From Woeseiaceae bacterium (GTDB taxonomy: Bacteria; Pseudomonadota; Gammaproteobacteria; Steroidobacterales; Woeseiaceae), in NCBI GenBank assembly GCA_021773035.1, contig JAJFKU010000059.1:62001-126000 (forward strand): 64,000 nt of DNA, written 5' to 3'. Below are positions 33,147 to 43,109 of this stretch, one piece after another; within the stretch, counting starts at the first letter, position 1; the number at the start of each line of letters is the position of its first letter. The notes under the pieces were generated by a model, which was not told the DNA's origin, ran no database searches, and worked only from the letters and a program-made list of their open reading frames with translations. A program made the position numbers and the translations under genes.

Positions 33147-35888
33147 ATGAGCACCGGCATACAAAAATCGCTTCGTCGTCAGGACATTACCTTCGAGGAC
33201 AAAGACCAGGCATTGCGCGACGACGTGCGCACGCTCGGCGCGATGCTCGGCGACCTGATTCGCGAACAGAGTGGCGATGAGCTCTATGAATTCGTAGAGG
33301 CCGCGCGACTGCGGGCCATTCGCCGCCGTGAGGGTAACGAAAAGCCCGGCGAGGAACTCTCCGAACTGGTCGGCGGACTGGATGCCAAAGAGGCACTGCA
33401 GGTTATTCGCAGTTTCTCTACCTATTTTCAGATGGTTAATACCGCGGAAAAAGTACACCGCATCCGCCGCCGGCGCGAGTATCTGCGCGACGTTGTTCAC
33501 TATCAGCCGGGCGGCCTCGAAGACACATTCATCAAACTGAAGGCAGCGGGCCTCGACATTGATGCCCTCGTCGATTTGCTGAACTCCCTGTCCATCGAAC
33601 CGGTGTTTACCGCCCACCCGACGGAGCCGACGCGACGCACGATGTTGCGCAAAGAACAGAACATCGTCAAACACCTGATCGACATGTTGAATCCGACCAT
33701 GACACCGCAGGAAACGAACGCGGCGCTGCAGAACATTCGCTTGCTGGCAACGACTGGCTGGCAGACTGACGAACACCCTTCCGAGCAAATGACGGTCGCT
33801 GACGAACTCGAGCACGTGTTGTTCTTTGTGACCGACGTTTTGTATCGCGCATTACCGCCGTTCTACGAGGATATCGAGAGCGCGATTACCAGAATCTATG
33901 GCGCGGACGGCGACAACGTCCGCGTGCCGAGCCTGCTGCATTTTGGCTCCTGGGTTGGCGGGGACATGGACGGCAATCCCAACGTCAATGCAAAGACAAT
34001 ACGCGAAACACTGGCGCGCCAGCGTTCTCTTATACTCGACCTGTACTACAAGGAATGTGCTTCGCTCGCCGCGAAACTCAGCCAGTCAACCGAGCGCACC
34101 GAATTCGGGCAGGCAATGCTCGACCGGATCGATGAATACCGCGGCGTTTTTCCGAACGCCTATCACGAGGTGCCCGCGCGTCACCGGGATATGCCTTACC
34201 GGGTATTCCTGCGCCTGGTACAGCAGCGGCTGCAAACCACTTACGATGACGATGTCTTTCCCTATGAGAAAGTCGAGCAGCTACGCAGCGACATCCAGCT
34301 GGTTGCCGACAGCCTCGCAGCCAACAAAGGCCGGCAGGCGGGTCTGTTTGCCGTACGCCGCCTGCTGCGCCGCATCGATTGCTTCGGCTTTCACCTTGTC
34401 ACACTCGATGTTCGACAGGACTCGGAAACACACCGCAACGTCGTCGGCGAATGCCTGGGTGAAGAAGACTGGACGAGCATGTCGGCGGATGAGCGCACGC
34501 AGAGAATAATCGAGGCCATCGAGTCCCGTGAGAGCGCGCCGATGACCCTGAGCACGCAGGCGCGCAAAACCATCGCCGTTTTCCAGGCGATTGCGTTCTG
34601 CCGCAGGAAGTACGGCCCGAATGCCATCGGACCGTTCATCGTCAGCATGACGCAGGGCGCGGACGATATTCTGTCGGTCTTGCTGCTGGCGCAGTGGGGC
34701 AAACTGCACAACAAGCGCGGCCATGTTCCGATCGACATCGCGCCACTTCTAGAGACCGTCGACGACCTGCAAAACGGCCCGGCGATCCTGCAATCGCTGC
34801 TCGCGACCGACCTGTATCGAAACCACCTCAAACGCCGCGAAGACCGGCAGATGGTCATGATCGGCTACTCCGACAGTAACAAGGACGGTGGGCTGGCATC
34901 CGCTCGCTGGGCCTTGCAGGGTGCGCAGGAGATCATCGTCCGCGCCGCCGAAAAACAAGGCATTGAGGTGGCGTTGTTTCACGGCCGTGGCGGTACCATC
35001 AGCCGGGGCGGCAGCAAGACGCATGTCGCCGTGCTGGGCGCGCCTCCCGGAACCGTTAACGGTCGTTTGCGGGTCACCGAACAGGGCGAGATCATCAACG
35101 AGAAATACGGCCTGCGGGGAATTGCACTGCGCACGCTGGAACAGATGACCGGGTCGGTGGCGCTTGCAACCGCGATGCCCAGGCATCGCGGCAACGACCA
35201 GCCCGAATGGCACGAGATGATGGATGTCATCGCCGACGAAAGCCGCCGCACCTACCGTAAGCTCATTTACGAGACGCCAAAGTTCTACGAGTACTTTCGC
35301 AAGGCAACACCGATCGATCTGATTGAACGCATGCGCATCGGCTCGCGGCCATCGGCGCGCCGGCGTCAGTCAGGCATTGAAGACCTGCGGGCTATTCCCT
35401 GGGTATTCTCGTGGACTCAGGCCCGCTTCGTTTTGCCCGGTTGGTACGGCATCGGCAGCGGCTTCAGGAAAGCCATCGACCAGTTCGGCGAACAGGCCTT
35501 CGAGGAGATGTTCAGGGAGTGGTACTTCATGCGCTCGCTGACGGCTGACACGGAGATGGTACTGGCAAAATCCGATCTCGGCATCGCCGAACTGTACTCA
35601 GGCCTGGCAGGCGATCTTCACGACGAGTTTTTCCCGACCATCAAGGCAGAATATGAACTCACCCGTGAGCTGGTCCTTGAATTCTCCGATCACGAGACGC
35701 TGCTGGAAGGGGATAGCACACTGCAGCGCGCGATCATGCTGCGCAATCCCTATGTGGACCCGATGAGCCTCATGCAGGTTGACCTCCTGTCGCGCTGGCG
35801 GGAGTCCGGCGGCGAAGATGCGGACACTTTCAACGCGCTGCTGGCCAGCGTGAACGGTATCGCACAGGCGCTGCAGAATACCGGCTGA
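33147..35888 (+). CDS. ppc: Phosphoenolpyruvate carboxylase
   Basis: A 913-residue anaplerotic enzyme making oxaloacetate from PEP and bicarbonate. Catalytic His is in FTAHPTEPTRR (about 155-165), and the other PEPC blocks are GGDMDGNPNV, GYSDSNKDGG and FHGRGGTISRGGS (about 616-628, catalytic His-Gly-Arg loop). The C-terminus is ...ALQNTG. ATG at 33147 is preferred over a TTG at 33126 that would overlap the yajQ stop. The gene converges with the nitroreductase gene, leaving only two bases between stops. Confidence 0.97.
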   Translation: MSTGIQKSLRRQDITFEDKDQALRDDVRTLGAMLGDLIREQSGDELYEFVEAARLRAIRRREGNEKPGEELSELVGGLDAKEALQVIRSFSTYFQMVNTAEKVHRIRRRREYLRDVVHYQPGGLEDTFIKLKAAGLDIDALVDLLNSLSIEPVFTAHPTEPTRRTMLRKEQNIVKHLIDMLNPTMTPQETNAALQNIRLLATTGWQTDEHPSEQMTVADELEHVLFFVTDVLYRALPPFYEDIESAITRIYGADGDNVRVPSLLHFGSWVGGDMDGNPNVNAKTIRETLARQRSLILDLYYKECASLAAKLSQSTERTEFGQAMLDRIDEYRGVFPNAYHEVPARHRDMPYRVFLRLVQQRLQTTYDDDVFPYEKVEQLRSDIQLVADSLAANKGRQAGLFAVRRLLRRIDCFGFHLVTLDVRQDSETHRNVVGECLGEEDWTSMSADERTQRIIEAIESRESAPMTLSTQARKTIAVFQAIAFCRRKYGPNAIGPFIVSMTQGADDILSVLLLAQWGKLHNKRGHVPIDIAPLLETVDDLQNGPAILQSLLATDLYRNHLKRREDRQMVMIGYSDSNKDGGLASARWALQGAQEIIVRAAEKQGIEVALFHGRGGTISRGGSKTHVAVLGAPPGTVNGRLRVTEQGEIINEKYGLRGIALRTLEQMTGSVALATAMPRHRGNDQPEWHEMMDVIADESRRTYRKLIYETPKFYEYFRKATPIDLIERMRIGSRPSARRRQSGIEDLRAIPWVFSWTQARFVLPGWYGIGSGFRKAIDQFGEQAFEEMFREWYFMRSLTADTEMVLAKSDLGIAELYSGLAGDLHDEFFPTIKAEYELTRELVLEFSDHETLLEGDSTLQRAIMLRNPYVDPMSLMQVDLLSRWRESGGEDADTFNALLASVNGIAQALQNTG

Positions 35889-35890
35889 GC

Positions 35891-36565
35891 CTAGTCGTCA
35901 ATGAACGAGGCGAACGCCTCCAGTGGCTTGCGCCGGATGTCCGGCACCTCGGCGTCATCCGCGGGATAACCCACGACCAGCAACAGAAACGGCCGCTCAC
36001 TCTTTGGGCGACCGAGAATCTCGTTGAGGAACTTCATCGGGCTCGGCGTGTGTGTCAGCGTTGCCAGGCCGGCCTCATGCAGTGCGGTTATCAGCATGCC
36101 GGTCGCGAGTCCGGTCGATTCCGACGGGTAATAGTGTTTCACCTTGCGCCCGTCGGGGAGCTCGCCGAACTTCTGCAGGAAAACGGCGATCAGATACGGC
36201 GCGACTTCCAGGAACGGCTTGTCCGCGTCGGTGCCCAGCGGCTGCAGTGCTGCCAGCCACTCCTCGGAAGCCCGATGTTCGTAGAACTCGCGCTCCTCGG
36301 CTTCGGCCGCGATACGGATTTTCTGCTTCGTTTGCGGACCGCTGACCACGGCGAAATGCCAGGGCTGCAGGTTCGCGCCGCTCGGGGCGGTATTCGCCAC
36401 CTTCAATGCCGTCTCGATGATGTCTCTGGGCACCGCCCGATCCGAGAACTCGCGAACCGTTCGACGGCGGTCGACGTTCTCGTAGAAATCGTTTAAGCGC
36501 TGCCGCATTTCCTCAATCGGGTACTCCCGGTACTTCTCCAGCGGGATGCTTGGGTAACTCGCCAC
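35891..36565 (-). CDS. Nitroreductase-family protein
   Basis: A 224-residue FMN-dependent oxidoreductase. [13 protein letters not shown] (about 33-45) and the FMN-binding [11 protein letters not shown] (about 61-71) are nitroreductase signatures; [17 protein letters not shown] carries the second part of the site. The start is GTG at 36565, two bases after the ycgN stop, fixed by GGAG six bases upstream; no ATG in frame gives a sensible N-terminus. Substrate unknown; related proteins reduce nitroaromatics, quinones or iodotyrosine. Confidence 0.88.
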   Translation of the reverse strand: MASYPSIPLEKYREYPIEEMRQRLNDFYENVDRRRTVREFSDRAVPRDIIETALKVANTAPSGANLQPWHFAVVSGPQTKQKIRIAAEAEEREFYEHRASEEWLAALQPLGTDADKPFLEVAPYLIAVFLQKFGELPDGRKVKHYYPSESTGLATGMLITALHEAGLATLTHTPSPMKFLNEILGRPKSERPFLLLVVGYPADDAEVPDIRRKPLEAFASFIDD

Positions 36566-36566
36566 A

Positions 36567-36995
36567 CTAACTCCTTTTTTGCAAAACACTCCATTCCTCG
36601 GTATCCCGTGCGGATACCGCACGACCGAGCACCGAGATACCGGCTTCATGAACGCTGCTCGCACGGCCCGACACCAGCGGGTGCCAGGACGCCAGATCGT
36701 CGCCTTCGGCGATACGCCGATAGGCGCAGCTTAGCGGCAACCAGCGAAAGGCCTCAAGCTCATCGAGCGTTAAGGTCAGACACTCCGCCACCCGCCTGGC
36801 ACGATTCGCATAATCTGTACAACGACAGGTGTCGAGATCAAGCAGCCGGCACGCGAGATCCGTGTAAAACACCTCGCCGCTGTCCTCGTCTTCGACCTTA
36901 TGCATGCAGCACAAAGCGCAACCGTCACACAGCGCCTCCCACTCAGCGCGAGACATTTCAGACAGCGATTTGCGTTTCCAAAACTGATCGTTCAT
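36567..36995 (-). CDS. ycgN: YcgN-family cysteine-cluster protein
   Basis: A 142-residue UPF0260-type protein. It starts [20 protein letters not shown] and has a cysteine cluster, [11 protein letters not shown] (about 24-34) plus [11 protein letters not shown] (about 49-59), likely binding zinc or an Fe-S cluster. The family is conserved across gammaproteobacteria without an assigned function. It is divergent from the 2-hydroxyacid dehydrogenase gene, and the nitroreductase gene follows directly. Confidence 0.93.
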   Translation of the reverse strand: MNDQFWKRKSLSEMSRAEWEALCDGCALCCMHKVEDEDSGEVFYTDLACRLLDLDTCRCTDYANRARRVAECLTLTLDELEAFRWLPLSCAYRRIAEGDDLASWHPLVSGRASSVHEAGISVLGRAVSARDTEEWSVLQKRS

Positions 36996-37033
36996 CGTCC
37001 GATACTCTGCGCTACTACCCTGTGAATTGCTAT

Positions 37034-37987
37034 ATGAAAGCTGTATTTCTCGACTACGCGACCCTGGGCCCTGACCTCGATGTCAGCGCTCTGCGTACGC
37101 TCCTGCCAGAACTCGAAGTATACGATGTCACCGAAAAGGAGCAGTTTGAAGAACGCATTCGCGACGCGACATTCATACTAACGAACAAGGCGCGTCTAAC
37201 AGACGAATTGCTGCGAACCCACCCGAAACTGCGCTTCATCGGCCTTACGGCAACGGGGACCGATAATGTCGACCTGGCGGCGGCGAAACGACAGGGTGTC
37301 GCGGTCTGCAATATTCGCGGCTATTGCACACAGTCCATCGCCGAACACGTTTTCGGCTGCCTGCTGAACCTGACTCACCGACTCAGGTGTTACGACGCAG
37401 CTGTGCGAGCGGGCGATTGGCAGCGCGCCGACGATTTTTGCCTGCTGTCGTTTCCGATACGCGAGCTGACGGCGATGACACTCGGCATCGTCGGTTACGG
37501 TGAACTCGGCAAGGGCGTCGCAGGTATCGCACAGGCCTTCGGCATGAAGGTCATTATCTCGGCCAGACCCGGTACCGACCGTGTCGCCGAGGGGCGCGTA
37601 TCTTTCGATGAGCTGCTGCAACGCTCCGACGTTATCTCCCTGCACTGCCCGCTCACCGAGGCAACAGCCGGTCTTTTTACGCACGCCGAATTCAAAACGA
37701 TGAAGTCGAGCGCAATCCTGATCAACACGGCCCGCGGCGGCCTCGTTGATTCGGCCGCCCTCACCGCTGCGCTCGCCAGCGGCGAAATAGCGGCCGCCGC
37801 GATCGACGTTCTGCCGCAGGAACCCCCCGTCGATGGCAACCCGTTGCTGGACTACGAAGGGAACAACCTGATCATCACGCCACACATTGCCTGGGGAACC
37901 GACATCGCAAGGCAGGGTGCCGTCAACGAGCTGGTCGCGAATGTCGCGGCATTCCTGAAAGGAGAAGAGCGCTGCCGGGTCGTCTAG
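37034..37987 (+). CDS. D-2-hydroxyacid dehydrogenase (glycerate dehydrogenase-like)
   Basis: A 317-residue NAD(P)-dependent dehydrogenase. The Rossmann motif is [20 protein letters not shown] (about 150-169); the catalytic Arg is in [10 protein letters not shown] (about 235), Glu in LPQEPP and His in TPHIAWG (about 285). The residue after beta-2 is Ala-Arg (SARPG) rather than Asp, so NADPH use is possible. Glyoxylate/hydroxypyruvate reduction is the nearest family role. A longer frame from 36608 would run through the ycgN gene and is discounted. Confidence 0.9.
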   Translation: MKAVFLDYATLGPDLDVSALRTLLPELEVYDVTEKEQFEERIRDATFILTNKARLTDELLRTHPKLRFIGLTATGTDNVDLAAAKRQGVAVCNIRGYCTQSIAEHVFGCLLNLTHRLRCYDAAVRAGDWQRADDFCLLSFPIRELTAMTLGIVGYGELGKGVAGIAQAFGMKVIISARPGTDRVAEGRVSFDELLQRSDVISLHCPLTEATAGLFTHAEFKTMKSSAILINTARGGLVDSAALTAALASGEIAAAAIDVLPQEPPVDGNPLLDYEGNNLIITPHIAWGTDIARQGAVNELVANVAAFLKGEERCRVV

Positions 37988-37997
37988 CGACGATAAC

Positions 37998-38861
37998 TCA
38001 CTCGCTGCCGGGAGCGTCATCCAACAGCCGTGCCAGGTACTTCAGCGATTCGTCCTGCGCTGCATCGCGCCGAATTAGTTGTGGCGACGCCAACTCCGCT
38101 CGAAGTTGTTCGTAGACATCCGCACAGGCAAGCAGTGCCTCCGCGCAACTGCGCGAATCGTAGGCGGCGACGGTTGCAATCATTGCCTGCTGCCGTTGCG
38201 GCAAACGCGACTCGAGCTTTCGAATCCCGAAGGGAGGGTACTCGCCGATTGCCAGCGCCAGGGGCCCGAGAACCTCGCCCCTCAGAAAAGCCAGAAACCC
38301 GAGTGCCTCAAAGAGTTCCCCACGAGCAATCTTTGTTGCACCGTAGTGTACCCAGACCCAGAAACGATCCTCTATCCACTGCAGATCGGGCTGCGGCATC
38401 TCGGCCGAACCCCTGCCCAGCGACTCCACGATCTGCCCGTTTCGATCCCACAGAACGAGCGGCTCTTCGAGCCGCTCCGACACTTCGTCCAATGCAAGGA
38501 ATTTCAAATCGACGTGCAGCAGCGGCGGTCCGTAAAGACAAATCAGCAGCCGTGGTTCAGCAACGTGTTCGCCGCTAAAAGCGGCCAGCAAACGACCGAG
38601 TCCTTTGGCGATCTCCTGCCTTGAATGCATGATATCGGACGCATGGGCAGACTCAGCAACAACGACAAGATCGAGATCGGAATATTCGTCCGCCTCTCCG
38701 GACGCCAGTGACCCTCCCACAGCCAGGCCCAGAATTCGTTCGTCAGACTGCAGAACCGGCAGCGCCGAGTCGAGGAACAATGCGAAAAACCCGGGCATGG
38801 CCGGCCATTTATCCTTCTCGAGAGCGTACGTTGCCATGTCTGGATCCGCCTGTTCAGGCAC
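37998..38861 (-). CDS. Nucleotidyltransferase-domain protein
   Basis: A 287-residue protein whose N-terminus carries a polymerase-beta-type nucleotidyltransferase motif, GGSLASGEADEYSDLDLVVV (about 49-68), with the paired acidic residues DLDL that bind Mg-nucleotide. A third Asp is plausible in VDLKFLALD (about 117-125). This resembles aminoglycoside adenylyltransferase-like and antitoxin-type (MNT) proteins, but the C-terminus (about 150-287) is not diagnostic. It overlaps the Nudix gene upstream by 8 bases. Substrate unknown. Confidence 0.72.
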   Translation of the reverse strand: MPEQADPDMATYALEKDKWPAMPGFFALFLDSALPVLQSDERILGLAVGGSLASGEADEYSDLDLVVVAESAHASDIMHSRQEIAKGLGRLLAAFSGEHVAEPRLLICLYGPPLLHVDLKFLALDEVSERLEEPLVLWDRNGQIVESLGRGSAEMPQPDLQWIEDRFWVWVHYGATKIARGELFEALGFLAFLRGEVLGPLALAIGEYPPFGIRKLESRLPQRQQAMIATVAAYDSRSCAEALLACADVYEQLRAELASPQLIRRDAAQDESLKYLARLLDDAPGSE

Positions 38862-39270
38862 CTATGTTCTGTCTCGCCCACTGTACAATTTGCCGCACCC
38901 TTGGTGAACCCCGGTCATAGGCTTCGTCGAAACTCATCCAGCGCCACTCGTGATGTTCCGGCTCACCCGTTTCCGGTGAAATACCCATCACGACATCGGC
39001 CTGTTCGCTACGCCCAAGATAATAGCGTGCGATCTTGCCTTTGCTGTACGGGCCGGTTTCGAAGAAACGGTCGCCCCAGTCGAACGACAGGTCGTCGATC
39101 CCGGTCTCTTCCTGTACCTCTCGCACTGCCGCCTGCATAGCGTCCTCGCCGGATTCACGTATGCCTTTCGGAAAATCCCAGTGATGAAATGCACGCAGTA
39201 GCAGTGTCACCCAGCCAGCTTCCGTCTGGCGAGCGATAACGAACCCGCAGGATAACCTGTGCTCCATCAT
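38854..39270 (-). CDS. Nudix hydrolase (Ap4A-type)
   Basis: A 138-residue Nudix protein. The Nudix box G-x5-E-x7-REUxEExGU is met by GIRESGEDAMQAAVREVQEE plus TGI (about 36-58), with HHWDFPKG just before it, a pattern of bis(5'-nucleosyl)-tetraphosphatases. It overlaps the YbbP-like gene by 4 bases and the nucleotidyltransferase by 8. Substrate remains to be assigned. Confidence 0.87.
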   Translation of the reverse strand: MMEHRLSCGFVIARQTEAGWVTLLLRAFHHWDFPKGIRESGEDAMQAAVREVQEETGIDDLSFDWGDRFFETGPYSKGKIARYYLGRSEQADVVMGISPETGEPEHHEWRWMSFDEAYDRGSPRVRQIVQWARQNIGA

Positions 39271-41765
39271 GCGTTCACACCTCTAAGCACGTCCGCGGGC
39301 CGCGCGTTCACCGCTCCGCGTGCAGCAAAGTAGCCGCTACAACAGACGACGAACACACCGGCGGAAACACCGGCCAGCCACAGCGCCGGACTAAACTCGT
39401 AGGGCAACTCGAACAACTGCGTCGCCACGAGATAAGCCAGCACCGACGCTCCCGCCGAGGCCAGTACACCGGCGGCTGTTCCCAACGCTGCGAACTCGGC
39501 CATTACGCCAGCGAAAACCGTGCGTCGTTTAGCCCCGAGGGCTCGCAACATAGCGCTCTCAAAGCGACGTTCATCAATGGTCGACTGTACCGCGGCAAAC
39601 AACACGGCGACACCGGCCGCCAGTGTGAACAGGAAAACCGCCTGTACGGCCAGACTCGCCTTCTCGATAATGCCGCGCACCTGCTGCAGAATGGCACCGA
39701 GATCGATGACGGAAATACTCGGATGCGCACGCACCAGGCTGATGAGCGCTGCCTGATCCTTCTCCGCAACACGCATGCTGGAGATGTAGCTTGTCGGTAC
39801 GCCGTCCAGCGCACCGGGCGACAGCACAATAAAGAAGTTCGGTTGAAACGAATCCCAGTTCACCTTGCGGGTACTCGCAATCTCGGCCTCTATTTCCCGT
39901 CCCGCCGCGACAAACTTCAGGCGATCGCCGATCGCCAGCCCGGCATCAAGGGCAGCTTCTTCTTCGATGGATATCAGTGGCGGACCGTCGTAGTCGGCTG
40001 GCCACCATTCACCGTCCACCAGCTCGTTGCTTGGGCTCAGGGCCGCCGACCACGACAGGTTTGCCTCACGATTTGCCAGCCACCGGCCATCGTCACTCGG
40101 GTATTCGCGATCTTTGACCGACTCATCGTTAATTGTCGACATACGTGCGCGTACCAGCGGCGTGAACACCGGTACAGCGATGCCATTTTTCGCAAACAAT
40201 TCGGCGACCGCGTCAACTTCGTGAGGCTGAATGTTGATCAGGAAGTGGTTCGGTGCATCTTCGTCGAGCGTCTGCCGCCACCCTTCCAGCAAATCGGTTC
40301 TGACCAGCGTCAGCAGCAACAGTACGGTAATGCCCAGGCCGAACGCGACCACCTGTACCGCGCTGTCTCGACCACGGCGCGCGACGTTCGCAAGGCCATA
40401 GCGCCAGGCCACACCGACGCCTGAGCGAGCCCGGCCGATCACGGCAACCATCGCGCGACCGACCAGGTACAGCAATCCCGCAATAACGATGATTCCGCCG
40501 ATCAGGTATAGCAGCAAGCGCGCATCACCGACGGAGCGATACAGCAGCAATGCCACCGCCGCGAGCGACAGCCCTGCGACCAGCAACCGTGACGGTGCCG
40601 GTGGCATCGCATCGTGGCGCAGCACGCGCAACGGCGGCGTATTGCGCAGTTGCAGGAGCGACGGCAGCGCGAAACCCAGCAACAACACCATGGCGCTGCC
40701 GCTGGCGAGAAACACCGGACGCAGCCCCGAACCGGGTAACTCACTCTGTTGCATCAGATCGATGAGAATGCCGGATAACAGCGCCTCCGCGGCATAACCG
40801 ACGACGCTGCCAGCGACAATGCCCAGCACGCCCAGCAGAATGAGCTGCACCAGCGCCACCGAAATCACGAAACCCTGTGTCGCACCCAGGCTCTTCATCA
40901 AAGCGACCGTGTCCATGCGCCGATGCGCGAAGCGGCGAGCCGACATTGCCACAGCTACCGCGCTCAGCAGCAGGCTGATCACAGCGGTCAGCGACAAAAA
41001 GCGCTGCGCCCGGTCGGCGGCGTTATACGCCCGTTCGCTGCTGTCTTCCTGGCTGCGCACACGTACCGACTCCGGCAGGCTGTCCTGGATCGCATCGTTG
41101 AACTCCGTTACCGCCGTTTCATCGCCGGCGACCAATAAGGCATAAGCGACGCGACTGCCCACACCGATAAGGCCGCTGCGATCGATATCGTCGATATTCA
41201 TCAGCAGCGACGGCGCCAGCGACGCAAAACCTATTGACTGATCCGGCCGGTAGGTGAGAACAGCCGTTACCCGAAGATTCAGCTCACCGATCGACAGCGT
41301 GTCGCCGACGTCGGCTGCGACCCGCGCCAGCAGAGCGCCGTCAGCCCAGACTTCGCCGGATGCCGGAACACCCCCGGCATCGCGCTGCGGGCCAAACAGC
41401 GCGTCCGAAACGCGCACCTTGCCGCGCAGGGGGTACGCTGCGCTTACGACCTTGATCGTAGCGAGCGCGCTGTCGTCGCCAGCAAACACAACTGACGGGA
41501 AGCTCATGGTCTCGGCGGTATCGAGATCGAAGTCAGCAGCAAGATCGCTCCATTCCTGCGGCACCGGTTCCTGAGAGCGCAGTCTCAAGTCCGCTGCCAG
41601 GACTTCATTGGCCTGCCGTGCGACCGCCTTACCGATGCGGTCTGTCAGGAAGCCAACGGCCGTCAGCGCAGCAACGGCGAGCCCGACGGCGGTCAGCAAC
41701 ACGAGTACCTCTCCGGAACGCAATTCCCGGCCAAAGCTTCGCAGCGCAAACCCCAGCGCTTTCAA
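39267..41765 (-). CDS. ybbP: ABC transporter permease, YbbP/FtsX type
   Basis: An 832-residue membrane protein: an N-terminal helix (about 20-42), a periplasmic domain (about 45-260), three helices of a first FtsX domain (about 265-375), a middle helix pair (about 395-450), and a second periplasmic and FtsX block (about 475-820). This layout matches YbbP, partner of the YbbA ATPase, thought to export or extract hydrophobic compounds with esterase TesA nearby. It overlaps ybbA by 4 bases. Confidence 0.9.
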   Translation of the reverse strand: MKALGFALRSFGRELRSGEVLVLLTAVGLAVAALTAVGFLTDRIGKAVARQANEVLAADLRLRSQEPVPQEWSDLAADFDLDTAETMSFPSVVFAGDDSALATIKVVSAAYPLRGKVRVSDALFGPQRDAGGVPASGEVWADGALLARVAADVGDTLSIGELNLRVTAVLTYRPDQSIGFASLAPSLLMNIDDIDRSGLIGVGSRVAYALLVAGDETAVTEFNDAIQDSLPESVRVRSQEDSSERAYNAADRAQRFLSLTAVISLLLSAVAVAMSARRFAHRRMDTVALMKSLGATQGFVISVALVQLILLGVLGIVAGSVVGYAAEALLSGILIDLMQQSELPGSGLRPVFLASGSAMVLLLGFALPSLLQLRNTPPLRVLRHDAMPPAPSRLLVAGLSLAAVALLLYRSVGDARLLLYLIGGIIVIAGLLYLVGRAMVAVIGRARSGVGVAWRYGLANVARRGRDSAVQVVAFGLGITVLLLLTLVRTDLLEGWRQTLDEDAPNHFLINIQPHEVDAVAELFAKNGIAVPVFTPLVRARMSTINDESVKDREYPSDDGRWLANREANLSWSAALSPSNELVDGEWWPADYDGPPLISIEEEAALDAGLAIGDRLKFVAAGREIEAEIASTRKVNWDSFQPNFFIVLSPGALDGVPTSYISSMRVAEKDQAALISLVRAHPSISVIDLGAILQQVRGIIEKASLAVQAVFLFTLAAGVAVLFAAVQSTIDERRFESAMLRALGAKRRTVFAGVMAEFAALGTAAGVLASAGASVLAYLVATQLFELPYEFSPALWLAGVSAGVFVVCCSGYFAARGAVNARPADVLRGVNA

Positions 41766-42469
41766 GCGCCAGCTCCGGTATCGCTGACGAGCTTGCCTTC
41801 GTCCAGCGACAGCACGCGATTGCAGCGCTCCGCGAGGCTATGATCGTGAGTCACCAATACCAGCGTCGTGGATGAGTTGCGGTTGAGCTCGAACATCAGT
41901 TCCATGATATTGGCCCCGGTGCGGCTGTCTAGGTTGCCCGTCGGTTCGTCGGCAAACAGCACCGCCGGTTCGGTCGCGAAGGCCCGCGCGATAGCGACCC
42001 GCTGCTTCTCACCGCCCGACAACTGCGCGGGATAGTGGCTCCAGCGCTCGCTGAGTCCGACCTTTGCAATGATCTCGTTCGCGGCAGCGCGCGCATCGCG
42101 GCGCCCCGCCAGCTCAAGGGGCAACATGACGTTCTCAAGGGCGTTCAGGGATGGCACGAGATGAAACGACTGGAAGACGAAACCGACGCTCTCGGCCCGC
42201 AGTTGCGCCCTGCCATCTTCGTCCAGCGCTGACAGATTGGCACCGCTCAGCACGACATGGCCGCTGCTGGGCAGATCCAGTCCCGCCAGCAACGCCAGCA
42301 GCGTGGACTTGCCGGCGCCCGATGGGCCAACGACAGCCACCGATTCGCCGGCAGAAATTGTAAAACTGACGTCCGAAAGAATGGTCAGAGTCCCTTCCGG
42401 GCTGCTAACCTGTTTATCCAGCTGATGAGCTTCGAGAACGCGACTTCCATTAGATGACTGCTTCGACAT
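41762..42469 (-). CDS. ybbA: ABC transporter ATP-binding protein, YbbA type
   Basis: A 235-residue ATPase. Walker A is VGPSGAGKSTLL (about 51-62), signature LSGGEKQRVAIARA (about 154-167), Walker B VLFADEPTGNLD and switch His in LVLVTHDHSL. It belongs with LolD/MacB-type ATPases and pairs with the YbbP permease. The ATG at 42469 shares CATG with the tesA start on the other strand; a start 25 codons upstream would run into tesA. Confidence 0.93.
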   Translation of the reverse strand: MSKQSSNGSRVLEAHQLDKQVSSPEGTLTILSDVSFTISAGESVAVVGPSGAGKSTLLALLAGLDLPSSGHVVLSGANLSALDEDGRAQLRAESVGFVFQSFHLVPSLNALENVMLPLELAGRRDARAAANEIIAKVGLSERWSHYPAQLSGGEKQRVAIARAFATEPAVLFADEPTGNLDSRTGANIMELMFELNRNSSTTLVLVTHDHSLAERCNRVLSLDEGKLVSDTGAGA

Positions 42470-43085
42470 GCGAATAATAGTTTCCCTTTTACTGCTGATG
42501 GTTGCGACCGCGGCTGCAGGCACCGAGTCACCGAAGATACTCATCTTCGGTGACAGCCTTAGCGCTGGTTACGGTATAGACGTTGACCAGTCCTGGGCCA
42601 GTTTGTTGCAGACCAGGCTGCAACAGCAAGGGTACGAACATCAGGTCGTCAACGCCAGCATCAGTGGAGAAACGACGGCCGGCGGGGCGACCCGTATCGA
42701 TGCGGCGCTAAGCGATTTCTCGCCACAGCTGCTTATTCTCGAGCTCGGCGCCAACGACGGCCTGCGCGGTTTTCCGACCGCGCGGATGAAGGATAACCTT
42801 GGCGAAATCATTGCCCGGGCCAAGGCTGGTGGTGCCGCTGTCGTGCTGCTTGGCATACGTATTCCGAGTAACTACGGCCCACGCTATTCTGCGGAGTTCG
42901 AGGACGTCTTTCGGCGTGTTGCCGAGGAGTTCGATACACCGTGGATCGAGTTTTTCATGGAGGGGATCGCCTTTAACGACGATCTGCTGCTGGATGACCG
43001 TATTCACCCAAATGCGGCCGCCCAGCCCATCCTGCTGGACAACGCCTGGCCGATGATCAGTGCTGCACTCAGCAGGTCGGAATAA
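42468..43085 (+). CDS. tesA: Acyl-CoA thioesterase I / lysophospholipase L1
   Basis: A 205-residue periplasmic SGNH-hydrolase with a signal peptide (MRIIVSLLLLMVATAAAG). Block I is IFGDSLSAGYG with catalytic Ser (about 27-37), block II Gly in SISGETT, block III ELGANDGLRG and block V DDRIHPNAAAQ with catalytic Asp and His (about 180). TesA hydrolyses acyl-CoA, lysophospholipids and arylesters. Divergent with ybbA, as in E. coli. fadD follows 24 bases on. Confidence 0.96.
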   Translation: MRIIVSLLLLMVATAAAGTESPKILIFGDSLSAGYGIDVDQSWASLLQTRLQQQGYEHQVVNASISGETTAGGATRIDAALSDFSPQLLILELGANDGLRGFPTARMKDNLGEIIARAKAGGAAVVLLGIRIPSNYGPRYSAEFEDVFRRVAEEFDTPWIEFFMEGIAFNDDLLLDDRIHPNAAAQPILLDNAWPMISAALSRSE

Positions 43086-43109
43086 CAGACACTAAACTAG
43101 GGGGTCGTT

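Noticed and set aside
36608-37033. Long N-terminal extension of the 2-hydroxyacid dehydrogenase frame
   Set aside because: It runs antisense through ycgN and lacks protein-like sequence; the family start is at 37034.
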